Shown: positions 7,822 to 15,162 of the stretch, in pieces
How the letters are laid out: every line of letters starts with the position of its first letter
How positions within the stretch are numbered: the first letter of the stretch is position 1
NCBI GenBank assembly: GCA_035287045.1
Contig: DATECF010000107.1
Coordinates: forward strand, 1 to 25,993
Source: JACPAP01 sp035287045
GTDB taxonomy: Bacteria; Gemmatimonadota; Gemmatimonadetes; Gemmatimonadales; GWC2-71-9
Length of the DNA: 25,993 bases
Direction: 5' to 3'
Notes under the pieces: model-generated
What the model saw: the letters and a program-made list of their open reading frames with translations, nothing else
What the model was told of the DNA's origin: nothing
The model's database searches: none
Program-made: the position numbers and the translations under genes

Positions 7822-9083
7822 GGCGACCCATCGCGGGGCTGCGTCGCGGGCTCTGCGGGGCGCACGGGCGTCGTCCCCGCGGGCGGCAGCGTGATGCCGG
7901 GCTCCACGGGAGCCCCTTGCTCAGCCGCCGGCTTCGCGCTCGGGGCCACCGAGCGCACCTGGTGACCAACCAGCCATAACGCGACGAACCCAACGAAGAA
8001 CGTGAGGCCCAGGGCCGCCACTACCGGCCGGCGCCGGAGGCTTCGCTCAGGGCTGCGATCGAACAGCGGTATGAACGCCAGGCTCAAGCCTAAAAGCGTG
8101 AACAACGCGAAGCCCCAGGCACCCAGGTATCGGATCAAACCCAACGACACGTCCACCGGCGCCCAGGTCGAGACCAGCTCGCCCGCCGGCTCGTACGGGT
8201 TGGCGGGATCCCCCACGGCTCGCGGAAACAACGCCGCCACGCTCACCGCCAGCCCCAGCACCACCACGCTCACCGCGAACGAGCGCAGCAGGTGATGGGG
8301 AAAGAACGACACGGCGGGCCGCGCGGCCTCGTGTTCGTTCTTGGGCGGGGCGATGCCGTGCTTGCGCACCAGCGTGAAATGGTAGCCCAGGAGGACCAGG
8401 GCTACCCACGGCAGCACGATGACGTGGAGTGCAAAGAACCGGCTCAACGTCGCGCCCGAAACGATGGCGTCCCCCCGCAGCACGGCCACCACGGGTCCGC
8501 CGATCAGCGGCAGCCCGGCCAGTGCATCGAGTACTTCGGTCACGGTCCAGTAGGCCCACTGATCCCAGGGCAACAAGTAGCCGGTGGAACCGAAGGCCAG
8601 CACCAGGAACAGCAGGAGCAAACCCACGAGCCAATTGGTTTCTCGAGGCGGCTTGTAGGCCGCGTCGAAGAACACCCGCCCCATGTGGGCCAGCGCCGCC
8701 ACCACGATCAGACTGGCGGACCAGACGTGGAGATCACGGATCAGCCAGCCGAACGGCACCTGGGAGACGATGAACTGGATGCTGGGGTAGGCTTCCTGCG
8801 CCGAGGGCCGGTAATAAAAGGAAAGCAGGACGCCGGTAACGATCAGGACGATGAACAGCAGGTAGGTGATGCCGCCGAGGGCGTGCCGCCAGGTCACGTG
8901 CCCGGCGAGGCGATACCGGAGCGCCTTGCGCAGCGCTTCGTCAATGCGGGCCTGGCCGTCAATGGGTCCGTACAGCAGGCCGAAGTACCGCGCCACGGCC
9001 AGCACGCCGGTGTCGGTGCTGGCTCGGAGGTCGGTCCAGACCTGCGCCAGCCACTCCTTGAGCCACGCCAGCGGGCGCGTCAT
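7818..9083 (-). CDS. Cytochrome b (b6/subunit IV fusion type) with degenerate PEWY motif
   Basis: The product has 421 residues. Four haem b ligands are visible: H119/H133 in helix B (spacing 14) and H220/H235 in helix D (spacing 15, as in b6-type proteins). SFYYRP, GYLLPWDQWAYW and DPANP are strong b6f/subunit-IV landmarks. The Qo motif PEWY, expected after DPANP, aligns with S305-T306-W307-A308, so the catalytic glutamate is absent. The cysteine that binds haem ci in b6 aligns with leucine. A Pro/Ala-rich tail follows the last helix. The ATG overlaps the stop of the Rieske-like gene (ATGA, 9080-9083). It probably conducts electrons across the membrane from quinol without classical Q-cycle bifurcation, which is inference from the lost residues. 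Confidence 0.92.
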   Translation of the reverse strand: MTRPLAWLKEWLAQVWTDLRASTDTGVLAVARYFGLLYGPIDGQARIDEALRKALRYRLAGHVTWRHALGGITYLLFIVLIVTGVLLSFYYRPSAQEAYPSIQFIVSQVPFGWLIRDLHVWSASLIVVAALAHMGRVFFDAAYKPPRETNWLVGLLLLFLVLAFGSTGYLLPWDQWAYWTVTEVLDALAGLPLIGGPVVAVLRGDAIVSGATLSRFFALHVIVLPWVALVLLGYHFTLVRKHGIAPPKNEHEAARPAVSFFPHHLLRSFAVSVVVLGLAVSVAALFPRAVGDPANPYEPAGELVSTWAPVDVSLGLIRYLGAWGFALFTLLGLSLAFIPLFDRSPERSLRRRPVVAALGLTFFVGFVALWLVGHQVRSVAPSAKPAAEQGAPVEPGITLPPAGTTPVRPAEPATQPRDGSP

Positions 9084-9532
9084 TGGTACGACCCCGTCAC
9101 GTAGACGACCTGGTCTCGCACCACCACCCCGTAGCGGTGGAGGGGCTCGTTCGTGAGGCCGGCCACCACGTTGCCGCTCGGGTCATAGACCACGTAGCCG
9201 CACGGTGAGACCACGCGCAACCCGTCCGAATCCCACTGGAGGATGCAGCCGTCCACCGGGGAGATGGCGCTCAACGCGAAGTACTGGTCCTCTCCGCTCC
9301 GCGCCACCAGGATGATACGCTGGCCCCAGTTGACCACCCGGCTGCCGCCCACGGGAAGATCCGGCACTCGGGCCACGCGCAGGCTGGGCTGCAGCTCCGC
9401 CAGCTGGAGGCGCCCCGTGGGAAGCGAGTAGAGACCGATCCCGATCACGGTCGCGGTGAGCATCAGCGCCGCCACGCCCAGCAGCAGGAGGTCGGTGAAT
9501 CCCAACCCCGCTGGTTCCGTTTCCTGTTCCAT
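9080..9532 (-). CDS. Rieske-fold protein lacking [2Fe-2S] ligands
   Basis: The product has 150 residues: an N-terminal transmembrane helix (about 14-35) and a periplasmic Rieske-like domain. Box I, normally CTHLGC, reads S91-P-V93-D-G-C96; box II, normally CPCHG, reads S109-P-C111-G112-Y. All four cluster ligands (two Cys, two His) are replaced by Ser, Val, Ser and Gly. The two disulphide cysteines (C96, C111) and flanking features (ALSAISP, ILQW, YDPSGNVVAG, late VYVTG) are kept. I checked these codons directly on the minus strand. The ATG at 9532 is chosen because the longer frame runs into a terminator hairpin. It precedes cytochrome b with a 4-nt overlap, as in true bc operons. It is probably a structural subunit. 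Confidence 0.88.
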   Translation of the reverse strand: MEQETEPAGLGFTDLLLLGVAALMLTATVIGIGLYSLPTGRLQLAELQPSLRVARVPDLPVGGSRVVNWGQRIILVARSGEDQYFALSAISPVDGCILQWDSDGLRVVSPCGYVVYDPSGNVVAGLTNEPLHRYGVVVRDQVVYVTGSYQ

Positions 9533-9572
9533 ACGCCGCGACGAAGTTTGGCGCCTTGGCCCCAAAACGGAA

Positions 9573-9610
9573 AGCCGGCTCCACCTCATTCGCTCGAAGT
9601 GGAGCCGGCT
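9573..9610 (-). terminator. Intrinsic terminator after nonahaem lipoprotein paralogue 1
   Basis: A perfect 12-bp stem (AGCCGGCTCCAC / GTGGAGCCGGCT) with a 14-nt loop lies 28 bp after the gene's stop. On the minus strand it is followed by TTTCCGTTTT. Only about 40 nt then remain before the Rieske-like ATG, so downstream expression may depend on read-through. Confidence 0.8.
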
Positions 9611-9638
9611 GGGCGTCAGCGACGGCGTGATGCGACGC

Positions 9639-11297
9639 TCACCTGGCGGCGCTCACCCCCGCAGGCGGCGTGCTGTGCAGCGTCAGGTCTATCGACTGGT
9701 TGGGTGCCAGTCCGTACGTACTCTGGATCGCCTTGATGCTTTCGATCAGCAGCGCCTCGAGCAGGAACGGGTTATGCGCCCCGCCGCCGCTGGACCAGTG
9801 GCCGGTGTTGTTGCCGCCGCCCGTAGTGCAGCCGGCGGTGGAGCAGGTGTTCTGCCCGTCGATGATGAAGTTCATCCAGTACGACCGCTCGTGCGTGGTC
9901 GCCAGTTGGGCGTTCCAGATCGCGCCTTCGGCTTCGGTAAACGTGGCATCGTACAGGTTCATCACGTTGCGGTTGCTCCCTGCAATCGCCTGCGCCAGCA
10001 CTTTGGGCAGGAGCCCGCCGTCGGTGGCTTCCATCTTGCCGTCGGCGTCGGTGTCGGCCCACAGCACGTCCGTCAGGTAGTTGAGCCGCGCCTCGATCAC
10101 CGAGAACGCGGTCTGGGCCGCGGTCACGGACGTATGGCACCCCGAGACTGCGCAGCCGCCGAAGTACCGCTCCTCGTGATCGCAGGAGCCCCCCGGGATC
10201 GGTTCCCCCGTGGTCTGGTCGATGCACGGGATGGCTTCGAACAGGTGCCCCGTGTAGTTCTTGACGAAGTTGCCGGACGCATCGTTGATGGTGAACGGCG
10301 TCACGTGACACGCAGCGCAGAGCCGGGGGTTGTTGGCCGCGTGCGACGGCAGGAGCCGCTCGTACGGCCAGTTCGGCGGCTTCCAGCCGATGTCCTCGTC
10401 AATCACGACCAGGCCCTGCGCCCCGTGGGGCCCTCGCCGGGTGGCCATGCCCGGGGCGATGTGCCCCTCGCGTCGGTGGCAATGGATGCATACCTGCTCC
10501 TCCTCAGGTTCGCCGAGCGGAGCGCGAAGCTGGCCTTCGTTGGTCGCGCTGTGCGGATCGTGGCAGACGGCACAGACGGCGGTCTGTTGGGCCCCCGCGG
10601 CGCCGGCGATGGACGCCTCCAGATAGACGCCCTTCGGGCCGCCGGCCTGGCCGGTCAGTCGCGGATCGAAGCCTTCGAAGTTGACCCGGAGCGCCTCGCG
10701 GCTCTCGTGACAGTTCTTGCAGGGATCCCGGTTGTAGTAGGTGGACCAGGTGTGCCCGCCGAAGCCGTGCTTCGACTGGCTCCATTCCTCAACAAACGGG
10801 TTGTGCGAGCCGGTGTGGCACTCTCCGCACCCGTTGGTCAGGCCCGTATCCACCGCGATCGAGGCCAGCGGTTGGACATTCTCGGGCCCCTGCAGGTGAG
10901 TCGCCCCCGGACCGTGGCAGCTCTCGCACTGCACGTCATAGTAGGCAGAGTCCTTCACCACGTTATGCCCGGCGGCGATGGTCACCGCGTTGCCCTGCTC
11001 GTTCACGCTGTGGCAGGGTTCGCAGAAGTCCTGCGCGCTCCCCGACGCCTGCAGATCCGCCCACGCGTGGGAGTGCCCGGTCCCGGACCATTCAACCTGC
11101 TTGCCCTTGTGGCAGTTGCCGCAGGTCGTCTGCTTCTCGGCTGCATTGAAGTAGCCCAGGAAGCCCGACACGGTGTCCGGAGGGGGATTGAACAGTTCCT
11201 TGTCCCGATAGACCAGCTCCTCGCAGCCGGCGAGCAGGAGCGTCAACGTAAGCGCGGCACCGGCTGACCACAGCGCGGAACGTGGGCTACTCGTCAT
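9639..11297 (-). CDS. Surface lipoprotein multihaem cytochrome c (paralogue 1)
   Basis: The product has 552 residues. The signal peptide ends in a lipobox (LLAG-C25) followed by Glu, which fits outer-membrane sorting. Eight CXXCH motifs (CGNCH, CEPCH, CESCH, CGECH, CKNCH, CAVCH, CIHCH, CAACH) are followed by CAVSGCH, a CX4CH site kept in all three paralogues. An EF-hand-like loop (DTDADGKMEATD, residues 415-426) and a C-terminal GAHNPFLLEALL segment follow. I chose ATG 11297 because the conserved GAGGTGCC leader sits exactly 4 nt upstream and the product then starts with the signal peptide. It is the last of three tandem copies and immediately precedes the bc-like operon. The likely role is extracellular or outer-face electron transfer; I cannot assign it to a named Omc family. 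Confidence 0.92.
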   Translation of the reverse strand: MTSSPRSALWSAGAALTLTLLLAGCEELVYRDKELFNPPPDTVSGFLGYFNAAEKQTTCGNCHKGKQVEWSGTGHSHAWADLQASGSAQDFCEPCHSVNEQGNAVTIAAGHNVVKDSAYYDVQCESCHGPGATHLQGPENVQPLASIAVDTGLTNGCGECHTGSHNPFVEEWSQSKHGFGGHTWSTYYNRDPCKNCHESREALRVNFEGFDPRLTGQAGGPKGVYLEASIAGAAGAQQTAVCAVCHDPHSATNEGQLRAPLGEPEEEQVCIHCHRREGHIAPGMATRRGPHGAQGLVVIDEDIGWKPPNWPYERLLPSHAANNPRLCAACHVTPFTINDASGNFVKNYTGHLFEAIPCIDQTTGEPIPGGSCDHEERYFGGCAVSGCHTSVTAAQTAFSVIEARLNYLTDVLWADTDADGKMEATDGGLLPKVLAQAIAGSNRNVMNLYDATFTEAEGAIWNAQLATTHERSYWMNFIIDGQNTCSTAGCTTGGGNNTGHWSSGGGAHNPFLLEALLIESIKAIQSTYGLAPNQSIDLTLHSTPPAGVSAAR

Positions 11298-11301
11298 GGC
11301 A

Positions 11302-11309
11302 GGCACCTC
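11302..11309 (-). promoter_or_regulatory. Conserved leader / ribosome binding site, paralogue 1
   Basis: GAGGTGCC lies 4 nt before ATG 11297. The same octamer at the same spacing precedes paralogues 2 and 3, which decides the start codons. A perfect TTGACA on the minus strand at about 11384-11379 is a candidate -35 element, but I find no convincing -10. Confidence 0.75.
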
Positions 11310-11452
11310 ACAAGATGAGCAAACAGGACCGGCGTTGTCCTCATTTCCCTTCGAGCGAGGATGGTGCGATCGCCATATTGTCAATAAGAAAATCGTGTGA
11401 AGGGGCTTTCAGGGAAGTGCCGTGAACGCCGGTCGCCGGCCTGGAACGCCAA

Positions 11453-11483
11453 GCCGGCCCCAACCGTCACGGTTGGAGCCGGC
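11453..11483 (-). terminator. Hairpin after nonahaem lipoprotein paralogue 2
   Basis: GCCGGC and CCAACCG pair with CGGTTGG and GCCGGC around a TCA loop, with one mismatch, 26 bp after the stop. No long T tract follows, so termination is less certain than for the other two hairpins. It shares the GCCGGCTCCA arm with the hairpin at 9573. Confidence 0.55.
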
Positions 11484-11508
11484 CTGCCCCTGCGGGCGCT
11501 GAGGCGCC

Positions 11509-13158
11509 TTACCTGCCCGCCGTGCGCACCCCCGGAGGCGGTGTCGCACGCACCGTCAGATCAACCGGCTTGTCCGGGGCGACAGCGTACGTCGTCTGAA
11601 TCGCCTTGATCGTTTCGGTGAGGAGCGCCTCGAGGAAGTAGGGATTATGCGCCCCGCCCCCACTCGAGCGGTGGCCGGTGTTCGAGGAGCCTTGCGTGGT
11701 GCACGTGGTGTTGGGCGTGCAGCTCTTCTGCCCGCTGATCTTGAAGCTGAACCAGTAAGACCGGTTATCGCTGGCCGCCAACTGGGCGTTCCAGATGGCC
11801 CGCTCGACATCGGTGACGCTGGTGTCGTACAGGTTCATCGCGTTGAGGTTGCCCGCGCCGATGGCCTGGGCCAGCACCTTCGGCAGCAAGCCGCCGTCGG
11901 TGGTCTCTAACACCGCGTCGCCGTCGGTATCGGCCCACAGCTGGTCCGTCAGGTAGTCCATCCGATGCTCGAGGACCTCAAACGCCGTCCGGGCCGCCTC
12001 CGCGGAGCCATGGCACCCCGAGACCGCGCAGCCACCGAAATAGCGCTGGTCGATGGAGCAGGTGCCGCCACGAATCGGCTCGCCCGTGGTTTGGTCAATG
12101 CAGGGAATGGCGGCGAACAGATGCCCCGTGTAGTTCTTGACGAAATTGCCGGACGCGTCGTTGATCGCGAACGGCGTCACGTGGCATGCCGCGCAGCCGC
12201 GCTCGTTGGTCGAGTGCGTGGGCAACAAACGCTCGGTGTACGGCCAGCCGGCCGGCTTCCAGCCGGCCTCCTCGTCAATCACGATCAGGCCCTGCGCCCC
12301 GTGAGGACCGCGTCTCCCCGCATGACTGGGCTCGGGGAACCCCTCCCGCCGGTGGCAGCTAACACACAACTGGCTCAACTCGGGCTCCGCCAGCTCGGCC
12401 CGAAGCTGGCCCTCTTTGCTGGCATCGTGCGGATCGTGACAGACCGCGCAGACGACGGGCTGGAGCGCAGCCGGGTCGTTAGCCTCCAGATAAATCCCCT
12501 TTTCGCCCACCTGCCCCGACGGGCGCGGGTCGAGCCCGGCGAACGTGATCTCCAACGCCTTGCGGCCCTCGTGACAATTCCGGCAGGCGTCCCGCGTCCC
12601 TTCGACGAGATACATGCTGGCGTAGCCGTGAGGGGACTGGACCCACTCGTCCACGAATGGGTGGTGCGAGTCCGTGTGGCACTCGCCGCATCCGTTGGTC
12701 AGGCCGGTATCCACGGCGATCGACGCCAAGGGCTGACTGGCCTCCGGCATGGCCAGGTGCTCCACCCCCGGGCCGTGGCAGCTCTCGCACTGCACGTCGT
12801 AGTACGAGGAATCCTTGACCGCGTTGTGCCCGGCGGCGACGGTCACCGCGTTACCCAGCTCGCTCACGGTGTGGCAGCCCTCGCACGTCTCCCCTGCGTG
12901 GCTCGACGACTGCAGGCCCTCCCACCCCTTGGCGTGCGCGGTCGCCAGCCACTCCGCTTGCTTGCCGGCGTGGCAGTTGCCGCAGGCGGTCTGCCGGGTT
13001 GAGGGCGTGTAGTACCCGAGGAAGCCGGACACGGCGTCCACGGGCGGATTGAACATCTCCTTTTCTTTGTAGACGATGTCCTCGCACCCCGTAACCGCGA
13101 GGGTCAACACGAGTACGGGGCCGACAGCCTGTATGACCGACCTGATCCGATCTTGCAT
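11509..13158 (-). CDS. Surface lipoprotein multihaem cytochrome c (paralogue 2)
   Basis: The product has 549 residues. The lipobox is AVTG-C25, at the same residue number as in the other copies. Eight CXXCH sites (CGNCH, CEGCH, CESCH, CGECH, CRNCH, CAVCH, CVSCH, CAACH) and CAVSGCH are present. The acidic loop reads DTDGDAVLETTD, with the EF-hand glycine replaced by alanine. It is closer to paralogue 1 than to paralogue 3: both carry INDASGNFVKNYTGHLF and near-identical CIDQTTGEPI segments. The start at 13158 is set by GAGGTGCC 4 nt upstream; an upstream in-frame ATG at 13239 gives a non-signal-like extension. About 140 nt of leader separates it from the terminator of paralogue 3, enough for its own promoter. 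Predicted function is as for paralogue 1. Confidence 0.92.
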   Translation of the reverse strand: MQDRIRSVIQAVGPVLVLTLAVTGCEDIVYKEKEMFNPPVDAVSGFLGYYTPSTRQTACGNCHAGKQAEWLATAHAKGWEGLQSSSHAGETCEGCHTVSELGNAVTVAAGHNAVKDSSYYDVQCESCHGPGVEHLAMPEASQPLASIAVDTGLTNGCGECHTDSHHPFVDEWVQSPHGYASMYLVEGTRDACRNCHEGRKALEITFAGLDPRPSGQVGEKGIYLEANDPAALQPVVCAVCHDPHDASKEGQLRAELAEPELSQLCVSCHRREGFPEPSHAGRRGPHGAQGLIVIDEEAGWKPAGWPYTERLLPTHSTNERGCAACHVTPFAINDASGNFVKNYTGHLFAAIPCIDQTTGEPIRGGTCSIDQRYFGGCAVSGCHGSAEAARTAFEVLEHRMDYLTDQLWADTDGDAVLETTDGGLLPKVLAQAIGAGNLNAMNLYDTSVTDVERAIWNAQLAASDNRSYWFSFKISGQKSCTPNTTCTTQGSSNTGHRSSGGGAHNPYFLEALLTETIKAIQTTYAVAPDKPVDLTVRATPPPGVRTAGR

Positions 13159-13162
13159 AGCG

Positions 13163-13170
13163 GGCACCTC
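13163..13170 (-). promoter_or_regulatory. Conserved leader / ribosome binding site, paralogue 2
   Basis: GAGGTGCC lies 4 nt before ATG 13158, identical to the other two tandem genes. Confidence 0.75.
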
Positions 13171-13292
13171 TCTCGCTCGATAGCCAAACTGAACGTGTCG
13201 TGTCCCTCTTCTGCCGCGTAGGAAAGTGTCGGTGCCCACCGTTGGTGAACGGGAATACCTCGTGAAAAGGTGTTCAGGAGTTGGAAGTGGGA

Positions 13293-13324
13293 TAAGAAAA
13301 GTCCCACTCGTTGCCGAGTGGGAC
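13293..13324 (-). terminator. Strong intrinsic terminator after nonahaem lipoprotein paralogue 3
   Basis: A perfect 10-bp stem (GTCCCACTCG / CGAGTGGGAC) with a TTGC loop is followed on the minus strand by TTTTCTTAT. It lies about 30 bp after the stop of paralogue 3 and is the clearest terminator in the window. Confidence 0.88.
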
Positions 13325-13353
13325 CGGTCACGCCGCTCTGGCTGAAGCGGCGG

Positions 13354-14976
13354 TCAACGGCGGAGGCGGACTCCGCTCGGCGGTGTCGCCCGGACCGTCA
13401 GGTCAACCGGCCTGTCCGGCGCCAGGCCGTACGCGGCCTGCACCGCCTGAATCGACGACGTGAGCAAGGCATCCAGCAGGAACGGGTTGTGCACGCCTTC
13501 ACCGCTGGACTTGTGCGCCGTGTTCGCGGCACCCTGCGTGCTGCATGGCGTGGCGCAGCTGTTCTGTCCCTGAACCGTGAAGCTCGACCAGTATTCCCGG
13601 TCATGCGTGTACGCCAGCTGGGCGTTCCAGATCGCTCCCTCGGCGACCGTGAGCGTCCGGTCGTACAGGTTGATCACGTTGAGATTGTTGGCGGCTATCG
13701 CCTGGGCCAGGACGTCTGGCAGGAGCCCGCCGTCTGTGGTTTCCATCACCCCGTCGGCATCGGTGTCCGCCCAGAGCTGGTCGGTGAGAAAGTTCATTCG
13801 GCCCTTGACGGCCACGAACGCCGAGCGGGCGTCGGACGGGCTGAGGTGGCATCCGGATACGGCGCAGCCCCGGAAGTCCCGCTGCTCCACCGTGCAGGGA
13901 CCGGCCGTGGGCGCGCCCTGGGCATCAAGGCACGAAATCGCCTCAAACGTATGCCCCACGCTGGCGAGCACGAACTCGCCGGTTGCCGCGTCCGTCACCT
14001 CGAACCGGGTCACGTGGCAGGAAGCGCACTGGCGCGGATTGGACTCCGAGCCGTGCGCGCCGACCAGCTTGTCAGGGTAGGTGTAGTTCGGCGGGATCCA
14101 GCCCGCGTCCTCGCCGATGACCAGCAACCCCTGAGCGGCGTGCGGGCCACGCCGGGTCACTCCGCTCGCCGGCGGGTGGCCTTCCCGCGAGTGGCACCGA
14201 ACGCAGAGCTGCTCGCGGCTCGGCTCGGACAACGGCGCCCGCAGCTGCCCCTCGTTGGCGGCGCTGTGCGGGTCGTGGCAGGTGGCGCACAAGATGGGCT
14301 GGTACGACGCCGCGCCGGTGTCGGCCAGCTCCACGTAGTTGGTGGTCTCGCCGAAATTGAGGCGGATCGCGGTGCGCCCCTCGTGGCAGGTGCTGCATGG
14401 TGACCTGCCCCCCTCGGTCGCGTACGCCTGCCCACCGTAGCCGTGCTTGGACGCCGCCCATTGCTCCGCGTACGGCGTGTGCGCGCCGGAGTGACACTCA
14501 CCACAGCTATTGGTGAGCCCCGTGTCCACGTGGATGGAGGCCAGCGGCCGGGTCTCGCGCGACGGATTCTGCACGTGCTGGAACCCTGGTCCGTGACAGC
14601 TCTCGCACTGCACGTCGCGATACGCGGAGTCTGCCACGACGTTATACCCGGCGGCGACCGTAACCGCGTTGCCCAGCTCGCTGACCGCGTGACAGCCCCA
14701 GCAGAATCCCTGGGCTTGCCCCGAAGCGTCCAGGTCGGCCGCCGCCCGGGCGTGCCTGGTGCCCATCCACTGCGCCTGGAAGCTGACGTGACAGTTGCCG
14801 CAGGTAGTCTGCTTCTCGGCCACGTTGAAGTAGCCCAGGAACCCGGACGTCGTATCCGGCGGCGGGTTGAACAACTCGCGGTCTCGGTACACCACGTCCT
14901 CGCAACCCATCAGCAGGCCCAGGAGCGTCAACGCGGCGCCGCAGGGTGAGAGGGCTCTTGGGAGTCGGCTGATCAT
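13354..14976 (-). CDS. Surface lipoprotein multihaem cytochrome c (paralogue 3)
   Basis: The product has 540 residues. The lipobox is LLMG-C25. Eight CXXCH sites (CGNCH, CWGCH, CESCH, CGECH, CSTCH, CATCH, CVRCH, CASCH) and CAVSGCH are present, with an EF-hand-like loop DTDADGVMETTD and a C-terminal GVHNPFLLDALL segment. It is the most divergent of the three; the block around the eighth haem reads VTDAATGEFVLASVGHTF instead of the form shared by copies 1 and 2. The start at 14976 follows GAGGTGCC by 4 nt; the open frame reaches 15432 but that extension has no signal-peptide character. It is the first gene of the cytochrome locus and is transcribed away from the aminotransferase gene. Confidence 0.92.
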   Translation of the reverse strand: MISRLPRALSPCGAALTLLGLLMGCEDVVYRDRELFNPPPDTTSGFLGYFNVAEKQTTCGNCHVSFQAQWMGTRHARAAADLDASGQAQGFCWGCHAVSELGNAVTVAAGYNVVADSAYRDVQCESCHGPGFQHVQNPSRETRPLASIHVDTGLTNSCGECHSGAHTPYAEQWAASKHGYGGQAYATEGGRSPCSTCHEGRTAIRLNFGETTNYVELADTGAASYQPILCATCHDPHSAANEGQLRAPLSEPSREQLCVRCHSREGHPPASGVTRRGPHAAQGLLVIGEDAGWIPPNYTYPDKLVGAHGSESNPRQCASCHVTRFEVTDAATGEFVLASVGHTFEAISCLDAQGAPTAGPCTVEQRDFRGCAVSGCHLSPSDARSAFVAVKGRMNFLTDQLWADTDADGVMETTDGGLLPDVLAQAIAANNLNVINLYDRTLTVAEGAIWNAQLAYTHDREYWSSFTVQGQNSCATPCSTQGAANTAHKSSGEGVHNPFLLDALLTSSIQAVQAAYGLAPDRPVDLTVRATPPSGVRLRR

Positions 14977-14980
14977 GGTC

Positions 14981-14988
14981 GGCACCTC
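14981..14988 (-). promoter_or_regulatory. Conserved leader / ribosome binding site, paralogue 3
   Basis: GAGGTGCC lies 4 nt before ATG 14976. The rest of the 186-bp divergent region to 15163 probably holds promoters for both strands; I can point to no specific box. Confidence 0.75.
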
Positions 14989-15162
14989 AATGGGGACGAA
15001 AATGGTTGCCTTTGACAGATAATCACTTAGGGCCCGCCGGAGCAAGCCCGTTCCGGGCGTCCAAGCTCCGCTCCGGCATCCCGTTTGTTGCGCCCGGACT
15101 GCCGACAGTGCAGAATGGCTCTGATAACGCCGTACGTCGCCACCACGCTGCCCGGGGGCCTT

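Noticed and set aside
9080..9532. Functional Rieske protein (petC/qcrA) label
   Set aside because: All four cluster ligands are replaced, so a normal iron-sulfur function cannot be claimed.
9818..9850. Extra cysteine pair near the C-terminus of paralogue 1 as a tenth haem site
   Set aside because: No histidine follows and the spacing differs between paralogues; a disulphide is more likely.
9456..11267. 603-residue plus-strand frame opposite paralogue 1
   Set aside because: Antisense shadow of a cytochrome gene; similar long shadows exist opposite every multihaem gene here.
15046..15058. GCCCG-TTC-CGGGC hairpin upstream of the aminotransferase
   Set aside because: Short stem with no T tract, in a divergent promoter region; no basis for calling a terminator or riboswitch.
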